A stretch of 36,531 nucleotides of DNA from Solicoccozyma terricola. Lineage: Eukaryota > Basidiomycota > Tremellomycetes > Filobasidiales > Piskurozymaceae. Shown here one piece after another: positions 21,601 through 30,900 of this stretch (position 1 is the stretch's first letter; the number at the start of each line of letters is the position of its first letter). Both the position numbers and the translations under genes were made by a program. The notes under the pieces are model-generated. The model searched no databases, had not been told where the DNA came from, and saw only the letters and a program-made list of their open reading frames with translations. The stretch spans positions 68,731-105,261 of the forward strand of contig BCLD01000024.1 of the NCBI GenBank assembly GCA_001600875.1, read 5' to 3'.

Positions 21601-21943
21601 CGCTGCTCTCGTTACCTCCATCAAAGCTCTTCTGGGCACACTCATCGAAGCCTACCAAGCCATCTGCTTCAGCAGCGACTTCGAAGCCACTCATCGTGAA
21701 ACCATCATGGCGCTAGTCACCTCCTGGCGCCACCGAAACGAACGAGAAGCTCTCATCCGACAAATGGATTACCGACCGGAGATGGCAGAGCTTGTCGAAG
21801 AAGTGGTTGGTCAGATAAAGCGTACCGTTGGCGAAAATCCCCCGTTCGTCATCGAGTTCTTGTCCAAAAAGGCTCAAGAAGATACCGATAAGGTTCTGGG
21901 GCTGTTGGAATTGAAAGAGAGGTGGTCGTGGTCGACTCTTTGA
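18628..21943 (+). CDS. Low-complexity protein with two Cys half-clusters
   Basis: The start MTTPSNGNGNVAGDDD leads through an Asn/Ser/Thr-rich exon to an 88-nt intron (18973-19060). A long exon follows (NWRSILNGGPGPRPDIVI to about 20003). Exon 20146-20571 holds CAQCVGTSSDC (C-x2-C-x6-C) and, about 50 residues later, CERCQRTGMSNTC (C-x2-C-x8-C). A basic KRKVD...GRKARKKAN stretch resembles a nuclear signal. Beyond 20571 several frames continue a Pro/Ser/Thr/Ala-rich protein. The last open frame (21398-21943) ends in a more structured, charged segment (RQMDYRPEMAELVEEVV). Exon joins between 20572 and 21400 are not resolved and may hide frame errors, so this could be one gene or two. No named family was recognised; a nuclear DNA-binding role is inferred from the cysteines only. 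Confidence 0.55.
18842..19143 (+). repeat. Segment duplicated at 30600-30876
   Basis: Exon end, whole 88-nt intron (18973-19060) and start of the next exon recur at 30600-30876. The introns are the same length and differ at 5 of 88 positions. The following 83 exon bases differ at only 2. Confidence 0.93.
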
Positions 21944-21976
21944 ATGCATGAAGGAGCGGAGAGCGTGGTGGAGAGA

Positions 21977-22620
21977 TTATATGTGTGGCGCATTTGGAGA
22001 AGCCGTTGTATTCCAGCTTTCCATCTTTAGGAGATTTTTCCGGTTCTTCGGCTGTGGGTTTTCAAGACCTTGCGACTGGGCATGCGGAGGAGGGGAGTGC
22101 ATGGTAACCTCTGGTGGCCATCCGAGTTCAGCTTGTAATTTAGCGAGCACCTGTCCAGGGCTATCCGGCAGATTGGGAGCAGCGGTGGTGCCCATCTTGC
22201 AAATCCGACAACAGTTCCTCATCAGCCGAAGGCAAAAGGCACCAGCGCCAAGCATCCTCACGAAACATCCGGCGAGCAGCTCGAGGTCTAGCTCCATTCT
22301 CTCTTTGTACTCTGTAGCTTTGTCCAGGTCCTGATGTCTCACGCAGTAGCAAAACCACAGGATGTCCAGCCTGCACAGTACAGCCGAAAGCGATACGATG
22401 CCTGGTTTCGATTGGCCTCCTCGAAAGGAACACTGGCAGTCAGGAACGTAAGACAACAGACATTGGATCAGCGGTTGTCCCGTCCCAACGCATAGATGGT
22501 GTGCGAACATACTCCGAAGAATCTTTAGGGAGGCTGTGTCCTCCTAGTCCACCCTCGCGTTGTAGTTTGGAGTACGCGTCAAAAAGTGAGTCAAACATGC
22601 GCATGACTGCAGTCGGATAT
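21977..22620 (-). CDS. Possible gene, product not recognised
   Basis: On the minus strand an exon-like piece near 22602-22510 reads MRMFDSLFDAYSKLQREGG and is followed by a GTATGT donor. Further frames include VPFEEANRNQASYRFRLYC (about 22430) and a long open stretch ending near 21977 (ATEYKERMELDLELLAGC, ELGWPPEV, stop after NAPHI). The composition looks coding and the pieces are collinear, but the exon joins are not clear. It may be a degenerate gene. No domain was recognised. Confidence 0.35.
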
Positions 22621-22674
22621 TTGTGGACGGGAGGTTGAAGAGTGTCATGAGGACAATAAGCGATTGGTTTCTAG

Positions 22675-23166
22675 TTTTCCCTAACCCTAACCCTAACCCT
22701 AACCCTAACAATAACAACAACCAAGACCACAACCAAACGCGAGCGCTCCGACTCCAACTCCGACGACTCCGAAGACGACAAGAAAAATTCCAAATCTCCA
22801 CACAAATCTCAACAACATTCTTCCACTTCCACTTACAAATTCCAAACTTCTTCTGCTATCCGACTCGCTATCGTTGATGATCTCATTAGGACGGCCTCAT
22901 TGAACTTCAAGACTATCCCAGCGGTCACTGGGGATGAGCCGAGTAAGGTCTCCAAGGTGAGTTGCAGTCCGCCTCGTCGCCTCGTCGCCTCGTCGGTAAA
23001 GGCGCAAATCAAAAATACTGATGATTGAACGTACAAACCACCGGAGGTCACGCCGTGCAACGACATAGATTCGGGGTTGCCGCAGTTTTTGATCACAGAG
23101 CATCCTCCATTGCTGCATCCCTACAACACGGCCTTACTCCCGGCTGTCCATGATGTGGGGTTCTGA
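22675..23166 (+). CDS. Unrecognised protein, 3' exons with telomeric repeat
   Basis: A TTTCTAG acceptor at 22674 opens a 282-base exon (94 codons). It encodes an LT-repeat from the telomeric units, then TTTKRERSDSNSDDSEDDKK, a charged low-complexity tract, and SAIRLAIVDDLIRTASLNF, ending at a GTGAGT donor at 22957. A second open piece (about 23038-23166) reads PPEVTPCNDIDSGLPQFL to a TGA. The first exon is not identified. Another frame through the repeat would encode PN repeats, but only the LT frame continues as a plausible coding exon. Function unknown. Confidence 0.4.
22679..22708 (+). repeat. Interstitial telomeric repeat, (CCCTAA)5
   Basis: Five perfect CCCTAA units followed by CAATAACAACAACC. 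TTAGGG is the canonical telomere repeat of most filamentous fungi and basidiomycetes, so this looks like a relic of a chromosome end or a telomerase-mediated break repair. Confidence 0.95.
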
Positions 23167-23243
23167 GCCCCCGGATAATCCCATCCCACTCTGACTTTAG
23201 CCTACAAACGCGTTTTTGTGGCGAGGATTTGTCGGTTCCTTGG

Positions 23244-23403
23244 TTTGAGCAATTTACGCTGCTCGAATAGCAATCATGCAATAATGCCAATGCACGTCGC
23301 ATTTTTGAGCAATTTACGCCTAGTCGAATAGCGATAATGCAATGATGCTGTGGACGTCGGATCTATTCCTGGACGACTTCTACTCGAATAACAATAATGG
23401 AAG
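23244..23403 (+). repeat. About 60-bp tandem repeat, two and a half copies
   Basis: TTTGAGCAATTTACG recurs exactly 60 bases apart (23244 and 23304), and the core TCGAATAGC/AACAATAATG recurs at about 23263, 23323 and 23383. The copies diverge at scattered sites. The array ends about 260 bases before the ATPase start codon. Confidence 0.85.
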
Positions 23404-23664
23404 TCTCATGGTGGATCAAACGATCACATGGTCGCTTGCTCGACGTAAACGATCCGCCTCATCTTCTTTTCGCGAAAGGACCGTCTGAGCAGTTCAAAAG
23501 CAAGGCACCTCACCAAAGCAATCGAAGTAGTGTCCCAGCGTCACCTTCTTGACCACAGTCCCTCGTTTACTTTGAATGCCTGCAAGGTCAGCCTTCCGCG
23601 TCGCCTTTTTCCGCCCGTTTCTGATCAGGACGCGATTGCCCTCCGCAGACCTCCACAGACCGCC

Positions 23665-26600
23665 ATGTCTTCCTCCTTCACCAGCGACGATGACATCGCT
23701 ATCAATTCTGAAAAGTACTACGATGACCTGAAGGGGAGCGGGACCGGGATCCGTTTGATGGGTCCACCAAGCAAGTCCATGTCCCGTCGACCGACGATCG
23801 ACATCCAATCGCACTTTTCCCGGCCCTTACGTGTCCCGACCGAGTTCCGTACCCTCTCGATCCAGGTATACGACTCTCAGCGTCAGGGATCCACCAAAGG
23901 CGCAAAGAAGGCCTCCAAGGAGGGTGACGTCGAGTTCTTCAGCAAGCTTGATTTTCACACGATCCCCGCCCAATCCGTCTGCCAGCAATTCAATGTAGAT
24001 CCAGACAAGGGCCTCGAAGAGCAGACCGTTGCTAGTCGTCTCAGTCGTAANGGCANGAATGTCATCACCCAGCGCAAGACCAACTACGCCAAGAAGCTGT
24101 TCAAGTACTTTTTCGGCGGGTTCTGTTCCATCCTCTGGGTCGGGGTGGTCATCTTCTTCATCTCATGGAAACCTCTCGGTGACCCCCCTGCTCCGTACAA
24201 CCTTGCGTTGGCGATCGTGGTCATCATCGTCATCATGGTCCAAGCTCTGTTCTCCGCGTTCGAGGACTGGTCCACGCAAAAGGTCATGAACTCGATCCTC
24301 AACCTGGTGCCTGAGAATAGCGTGGTCCTTCGTGATGGCGTCCTCAAGACGGTCCCATCCAGTGACCTCGTGGTCGGAGACATTGTCCAGATATCGACCG
24401 GTAACAAGGTCCCNGCCGACATGCGTCTCATCAAGGCCTCATCCGACCTCCGTTTCGACCGAGCCGTACTCACGGGAGAGGCTGAGGAGATCCCAGGTGT
24501 CGTTGACTCCACCGAACCCGTCTTCCTCGAGGCTAAGAACATTGCGTTCTTGGGTACCCACGTCAAGAACGGCAATGCATCCGGTGTCGTGGTGCTCACT
24601 GTGGCCGTACCGTCATGGGTCGCATCAACGACCTCACCAACAACACCGAAGAGAAACCAACCCTCATCCAACAGGAGATCACNCGCTTTGTCTACATCAT
24701 CATCGGCCTGACAGTCTTCCTCGTCCTCATAATGCTGTTCACCTGGGTTGGGTGGCTCAGAGTCAAGCACTACGACTATCTCACCGTCGTCGGTATCCTC
24801 GGCAACCTGATGGGCCTCGTCGTCGCCTTCATCCCCGAGGGCATGCCTGTCGCCGTTGCCCTAACACTCTCCCTCGTCGCCCGCCGCATGAAAGCGGTCA
24901 ACGTCCTGCCCAAATCCCTTGCCACNGTGGAAACGCTCGGGTGCGTNAACGTCATNTGCTCTGACAAGACGGGAACGCTCACCGAGAATCGCATGTCGGT
25001 CAGTTCGATCGGGTTCTGTGATGCCGAGATCGAGGTATCCGAGGTCGACGCTTTCGTGCAAGACGAGAAAGCNAGCCGCGCCTTCCACCAGCTGCAACGG
25101 TGCATGGTTCTCTGCAACGACGCCTTTTTCGANCAAGAGGGGATTGATCTGCCGATTGAGAAGCGACCTTTGAATGGCAACGCCACGGACAGTGCCATGC
25201 TGCGATTCGCTGAGGCCACCACGAACGGCGANAACCTCACCGACACGAACCCCCGCGTCTTCGATATCCCCTTCAATTCGAAGAACAAGTGGATGCTTAC
25301 TGTGACGTGCCCCGAAAANGCCGACGGAGACGACGGCGAGAGGGCATTCGATNTCTTTGTCAAGGGAGCCCCCGACGTCCTGCTTCCACACTGCACTTCA
25401 TGCGTATCGACAAAGACTGGCGCTGTGGTTCCATGTGATAACGCTACCCTTAGCAGGATCGTTGCCTTGCAGGAAAAATGGTCACGAAACGGGGAGCGGG
25501 TGTTGCTGCTTTGCAAACGTTCGCTCCTTGTGTCATCCGACTGGTTCAAACCTGCCAACGAGGAGGAAATCATTCAGGAGGGACTCGACGGCCTCACCAT
25601 TGTCGGTCTCCTCGGCATCATGGACCCACCGCGCTCGGACATTGCCCACACTGTCAAAGAGTGTCGCCGCGCCGGATCACGCTTCTTCATGGTTACTGGG
25701 GACTTTAGCTTGACCGCTGCCGCCATCGGCAAAAAGGTCGGTATCTTCACCAGGGATACGGAACCGGAAACCCTCGAGGACCTGAAACGGCGAGTGAAGG
25801 AAGGCGACGTCGACGCAGACGAACCTTTCATTGCTTCCAGTCTCGTCCTGCCAGGATTCGACATGGCCGACCTCACCGATGAACANTGGGACGTAATCTG
25901 CCGNTTCGAGGAGCTCGTCTTTGCTAGGACGACGCCGGAGCAGAAACTCAAAATCGTCAACGAGTTCAAGGATCACGGATACGTCGTCGCCGTCACCGGT
26001 GATGGAGTGAACGATGCTCCGGCGTTGAAAGCTGCTGATGTCGGCGTCGCCATGGTTTCCGGCAGNGACGTCGCGATAGAAGCCGCCGACCTGGTCCTCC
26101 TCGGCGACTTTAGTTCGATCGTCGATGGGATACGCCTCGGACGACTGGTCTTCCAGAACCTCCAAAAAGTGATCTCGTACCTGCTCCCAGCCGGCTCCTG
26201 GTCCGAGGACTGGCCGGTCATCCTATCAGTCTTCTTGGGCGTTCCTCTCCCTCTCAGCTCGTTCCTCATGATCATCATCTGCTGCTTCACCGACCTCGGA
26301 TGCTGCTTGACACTCATCATGGAGACCGAGGAGTTTGATCTGCTCACATTACCCCCTCGCAACCACAAGANGGACCATCTCATCAACATGAAGATCTACG
26401 CCCAGGCCTACGGGTTCATCGGTGTCATGGAAACGGTCGCCGCTCACANCATGTTCTTCCTATACATGTGGAAGTACGCTGGGATCCCTGCCAGTTCGCT
26501 CTTCCTCGCNTTTGGCAAATACACGGACGGCTTCTATGGGTATACGCAAGCTCAGTTGACAAACTTCAATAACACTGGTCAGTGCGTCTACTTTGTTACC

Positions 26601-26909
26601 TTGGTAATCCTCCAGTGGGGCAACCTGCTCTCCGTCAGGAACAAGCGCATNTCGATCCTCCAGGCCAACCCGCTCTTTGGGAAACGGAAGAATCGCTGGA
26701 TTCCGCTGGGAGTCATCGTCGCTCTCGTCATCGCCATCTTNGTCACAGAAGAGCCGGGCATGCAGAACCTCTTCGGAACGGCGTCAGTGCCGATAGAGTT
26801 TTGGCTGATTCCCCTNCCTCTCGCGGTTGGCATCTTGATCATGGACGAGCTTCGAAAGCTCGTTGTGAGGACGTGGCCGAAGGGTCCAATCGCAAGGATC
26901 GCCTGGTGA
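23665..26909 (+). CDS. P-type alkali-cation ATPase (type IIC/IID-like)
   Basis: A plasma-membrane ion pump driven by ATP through an aspartyl-phosphate. The start [19 protein letters not shown] is followed by an N-terminal cation-ATPase segment, TM1-2 ([36 protein letters not shown]), an actuator motif [11 protein letters not shown]4 with [14 protein letters not shown], and the phosphorylation site [13 protein letters not shown] (Asp codon at 24963). Further on are [30 protein letters not shown], the hinge [20 protein letters not shown] and six C-terminal helices. About 1,080 residues, no introns. It resembles fungal Na/K-type pumps (ACU-like alkali-cation uptake ATPases are a candidate) rather than PMA1 or ENA; the exact ion is uncertain. 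One base appears missing near 24605 (LT|...RTVMGR), breaking the frame. Twenty-one single Ns lie in the gene. Confidence 0.88.
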
Positions 26910-27842
26910 TGAGGGCGCTGGGTGGACAAGTAGGGATGAGACCACGTGGTTGGGAAAAAGGAAAGCAATATAGACATGTCAACCAAAGCATGAGAGATGG
27001 ACCCAAAGCATGTTGTTGTTGACGCTTCCGCAGTCCTTGAACCGCTGCCCTTTGCTTCATATGGTTGCTTAAGTGTGAATGCAAGACTAACTACACCGAA
27101 GTCGCTGACCGGGCCACTGTATAGATAGTTTCACTTGAGTCTGAGTGGTTGATCCCGTGTCTCCGACGTGCTTCGTCTTGAACACTTCAATTCTCATTTC
27201 GTAAGCACAGAACCTCTGATGATTGCCATATTTGGTCATGTGTTCTTTGTGTATTCTACCAGTCTGACCACTGAAGTTTGCAAAGAAGCGCTGGAGATGA
27301 AAGAATGTTAGTTGGTCGTTGCTTATCATCCACCTTTACGTTCTTCACTCTCCTCGATGTGAACATGATACTGGCGCGTGAGATGATGCTGATTTACATG
27401 ATATTGCCGTAAATCTTCTCAGAACTAAATCCCTTCCTATCTGTGGAATTGTGAATGGATAGCCACTGCACCAAAACATAGTTATAACTACTTGTGATGG
27501 CATTGAGTGATCCTGACATTATCGTCAGTTTCTACCCCTCCCCAACCAGACATTGACGATCCACCCCTGACTAGGTCTTAACCCTCTTCCCTAATCTAAT
27601 CCTCTCTCCTCCATCTCGCCGCATCAGGTATCTCAATCTTCAGTCCACATAACAGTTTGGATGCTGTGAAGGGTGGAATTAGTGATTGGTAAGGGTTACT
27701 TTCTCATTTCGTCCTGTGCGAGGTGGAGAGTAATAATCGTTGGCTAATGATGATATTTCTGAAATAACATATTAGCATCACCATTCTTGATAACTTAAAA
27801 TGTGTGAGCTGATTGACTGTCGGCCACTCCAAATAGCTTCCT
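26910..27842. other. No gene recognised
   Basis: The sequence after the ATPase stop is AT-richer with only short open frames on both strands. A GTTGTTGTTG tract near 27010 and pyrimidine-rich stretches near 27580-27620 are seen. The end may hold upstream exons of the broken glycosidase, but none was identified. Confidence 0.4.
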
Positions 27843-28905
27843 GGAGTGCGTCAAGTAGCTTCAGAGTCTGATGTTCCATCTGCTCTCACTTCCTTGGGTA
27901 TCTCTCAAGCTGCGGCCTACACTGGGAATATTGGGGACGGTAAGCTGCTTTCATCCGTCTTCGATCACTCGGTCTGGCTCACAGATGCACACAATCAGTC
28001 TTCACCGTCAAACGATACGATGCGGCTACAGGGGTGGACTACTACTTTATTTCCAACAATGGCGTCAACACTACCATTCTGGAAATCGCTTTCGAAAACC
28101 AGCGAGGGCAATTTCCCTTCAGTTTGGATACCTGGACTGGCAAAGTCACCCAGATTGCGGCTTACCGTCAAACTGAGAACTGAGTTGTTTGACTCCCAAG
28201 TGATCCCTTAGCCCTTAGGAAAGCTGATAATTGTCAATTTCCCTCCAGCATATACCTCAACTCTACTTTAAATCCTGGCAGCTACACCTTCATCTCCCTT
28301 GGTAACCCCTCTTCTACCGCCGCCACACTGACTGAGGTCGACCCTCAAATCGCCGTTCAGTCTTCCAACAATGAGAGGTTTGTATACAATGATGAAAGCC
28401 AACTAGTCGCTCGTGTTGTCTCCGCTGGGTCTTACTCTGCGACATTGAACAACGGAACACGAATCAACTTTACTGTGGCGGAGGTTCCTCCTTCCGTCAA
28501 CGTTACTGGGTGGAATCTGGAGGTTCAATCATGGGGTGAGTTGGTTGCTATACCTGGAAGTCCTTTCCTGAGGTTTCGGGGATAGTCGCAGTGCCTGATA
28601 ACTCTACGGTGATCGCTCACAATTTGATGACCGTCAACCTCCGAAACATTGAGTCAACTCTTTGGAGTGACTTGGCTCCCATCGCCAACGCTTCCGGAAC
28701 CGCTGGCAAGTTTTTCGCCTCTCCTGACGTTGGACCGCAACTTGATGAAATTTGATTTACAGTCTATTCCGCCTCTTTCAATCTGAGTGCTGGCTTTGGA
28801 GCGTATCTCGACTTGGGTGCATGCAAGCACACTTGTAACGTCAGTATCAATGGCGTTCCTCCTCCCGCCTTCAACTTATTACAACCTGTGGCCGAAATCT
28901 GTTGA
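27843..28905 (+). pseudogene. Secreted glycosidase (alpha-L-rhamnosidase-like), 3' part
   Basis: Exon-like pieces give VASESDVPSALTSLGISQAA, then VFTVKRYDAATGVDYYFI, LDTWTGKVTQIAAY, IYLNSTLNPGSYTFISLG and, near the end, ASFNLSAGFGAYLDLGA with VSINGVPPPAFNLLQP. This succession fits the C-terminal half of large secreted fungal glycosidases with a GH2-type sugar-binding beta-sandwich (GH106/rhamnosidase-like). The catalytic part is missing upstream, there is at least one in-frame stop (about 28757), and the coding sequence is interrupted at 28906 by the dispersed repeat, where a WVNGxxxxxLxxxxP-type fold should continue. Some exon joins lack good splice sites. Family assignment is from remembered motif order and is moderate. 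Confidence 0.55.
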
Positions 28906-29054
28906 ATATCGGCACTCTTCACGTGTCTAGGTTATCATGGCAATGTCGCGTCCATCTCAATGCTTTACTCGCCTCACCACCAAATGGGTTCTCTTCTCTT
29001 CAACATCACTATAGTTGCTGAGGCAGAGATCCCAGTCCATTCCTCTTAACAGGC
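28906..29054. repeat. Dispersed repeat, copy B (partner at 7542)
   Basis: Homologous to 7542-7692 from TGTTGAATAT to CATTCCTCTTAACAGG. It lies exactly where the glycosidase frame ends, so it either inserted into that gene or marks a recombination joint. Confidence 0.8.
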
Positions 29055-29261
29055 AATCGAGGCACCGGTCCTGTTGTCTGCCTCTATAACAAACGCTTCT
29101 GGGTGATCTGGCGTTGTGGGTGATATGGCTTCTGGGCTCCCAAGTTGGTTGCCATCGATTTGCATCCAGTAGCATTCGTCAAGGTCCTACGCCTCCAGAC
29201 TTTATTCACCAACAGTGGGTTTGCATGAGGTATCTCTGTCTTGTCTTCCGAACAGAGCTAA

Positions 29262-29710
29262 GTGTCCCCTTCCAGTGCGTTACCCTACCGTCATCGCAAC
29301 TGGCCTTTCGATTGGCCTCGCGCTGAGCGATCATGCCCCGCTGCGCCGAACGCCACCATCTTCTTGCCAGCGGCACGTCCAGCTTTCGCTGAGAAACTGT
29401 TGCAAAGCCTGATCGGTTTCTCGATCGAGATGGACAGATGGACCTCTTGGCTAGGTGAAGGAGTGGGCAAACCCAACACCTGTGTCAATCAGATGTTGTC
29501 GGTCATGGGTTCCTTCACGGGTGTTTCACCGCCATTCCGAGTGGGAGGTGAGTGCAGGAGCTTGTCAGGAGGGGTGCTAACTAACGGATCATGCTCCACG
29601 TAGCCGACAGTGAAGACCATGGTTACATCCAGCCCGGGGTAGCCGTGATGAACTCTACGTTCCCGCCGGCAATCGCTACCATTCCTTTCCCCGAGGCTTT
29701 ATATATCTAG
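29262..29710 (+). pseudogene. GH79-type glycoside hydrolase, N-terminal fragment
   Basis: Exon to 29547 encodes LLQSLIGFSIEMDRWTSWLG, PNTCVNQMLSVMGSFTG and PPFRVG. A 56-nt GTGAGT...GTAG intron is followed by exon 29604-29710 encoding ADSEDHGYIQPGV, which fits the IRVGGxSxD beginning of secreted GH79 beta-glucuronidases. The exon then reaches a TAG about 30 codons later with no sign of the catalytic acid/base Asn-Glu or nucleophile regions. Upstream exons (signal peptide) are not evident. It is a broken N-terminal piece; SIR2-like coding sequence starts 100 bases downstream. Confidence 0.6.
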
Positions 29711-29810
29711 ATCTATGTCATCATCTTCAGCTGAGCGTAGCATGAAGTCCAGAAACGTACCTATCCAACATGGACTGGACAGCAGAGCCTAACGAGACAT
29801 TCAATTCCAG

Positions 29811-30535
29811 ATCGCTCGGGATACCTTGAAAGCACTGGCCAAGCAACCCTCTTCTCTCATCATTGTCGTAGGGGCGGGTGTCTCTATTGCGACAGTGGCA
29901 GCAACTGATCGAGGCCGGATGCGCATACGCCAAAGCTCGATATCCCCGCTCCCCTCCCGTGGCCGACATCGAAAGCCTCCTCGCAGAAGAGCGTCTCACT
30001 TGTGCTGATCTTCTCGGAGCTGCGGATCTCTTGCAGCAGCAGCTGAACCCAGCTCAATTCGCTGGTCTCTGTCGGGAGCAGTTTGGCAGGTTCCGTGAGA
30101 ATATCAACGCCTGCACGAATCGAGGACTCTACTGGTTCCTTTTCCATCTGGCCCATTCTGGCGCGCGTCTCGCTACAACGAACTACGATACTCTCATCGA
30201 GGACATTCTCTTGTTCCGGGATATCAACTGGACTCAAGAAGACCTGGACTGGTTCTTTGAATCACAGACACCGATTCGTGAACGCCTAGTGCTCCACGTC
30301 TATGGTGTATGGACAAGGCCTGGCTCCGTGATCTTTGGCTCTACCAACGATGATGTCTTGACGACGGGAGGCAGGAATGAAGTCCAACGTCTGGAACATC
30401 ATCTCCGGAACGCATTTCTGTCCAAATATGTGCTCTTCATCGGTTGCGGTGAAACAGTATCGGATCCGCACTTCTCTAGGCTATTCAAGTTTTGTCAAGA
30501 CGTGAACGCGCATGCTGAGCAGAGTCATGTACGAA
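29811..30535 (+). pseudogene. SIR2-like NADase-fold domain protein, broken
   Basis: SIR2-like (SIR2_2-type) domains bind and often hydrolyse NAD+; prokaryotic ones act in anti-phage systems such as Thoeris and DSR. After a TTCCAG acceptor the frame reads LKALAKQPSSLIIVVGAGVS (GAGxS nucleotide-binding loop). The next block, RQWQQLIEAGCAYAKARYP, is one frame off. Then follow ARLATTNYDTLIED (the TTNYDTLIE signature), LVLHVYGVW with the His at the Sir2 catalytic position, VIFGSTNDD, and YVLFIGCGETVSDPHF. One base appears missing near 29878. After LFKFCQDVNAHAEQ (about 30530) the homology stops and a copied piece of another gene begins. A short first exon near 29716 (MSSSSAERSMK) is possible. Confidence 0.68.
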
Positions 30536-30599
30536 GGTCAGGTCGATGTTCGGTGAAGATACTGCGCCGAGGCTACTCCGCCACATTCAACTTTAGCTT

Positions 30600-30876
30600 G
30601 GACACCATCAGTTCTAGCTCCCGCACAACCGGACTCACCTCAGATGTGAATTATGACGCCTTTGAATTCGGGAGCGAGATGATGATTTTTTTTAACTCAG
30701 GTCAGGTGGGTATTACTCTTGTCTCGACCTCTCTCTCCCCTTGTTCCCTCTTCGTCATTATTGCTAACCTACGCTTTTCCTTGCATTGCATAGAGGTGGC
30801 GGTCAATCCTCAATGGTGGTCCAGGTCCTCGACCGGACATCGTGATTTCACCTTCTGGGAGAACTCCTCCAATCAC
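30600..30876 (+). repeat. Duplicated gene segment from 18842-19143
   Basis: The copy contains an eroded exon end, a complete 88-nt intron (30706-30793) still bounded by GT and AG, and 83 bases of the next exon. It extends the SIR2-like open frame to 30900 by chance, so any long reading across this joint is chimeric. Confidence 0.92.
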
Positions 30877-30900
30877 AGCGAACAACGCCGTACCAAGTAA

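Noticed and set aside
22544..22801. Leu/Gly repeat protein on the minus strand at the telomeric tract
   Set aside because: The GLGLGLG run is only the TTAGGG repeat translated in another frame.
24084..25573. Long minus-strand open frames across the ATPase
   Set aside because: They mirror the high-GC third positions of the ATPase gene and show no family features.
30535..30900. C-terminal extension of the SIR2-like protein
   Set aside because: This part reads through a copied intron and antisense-unrelated exon of another gene, so it is not a real domain.
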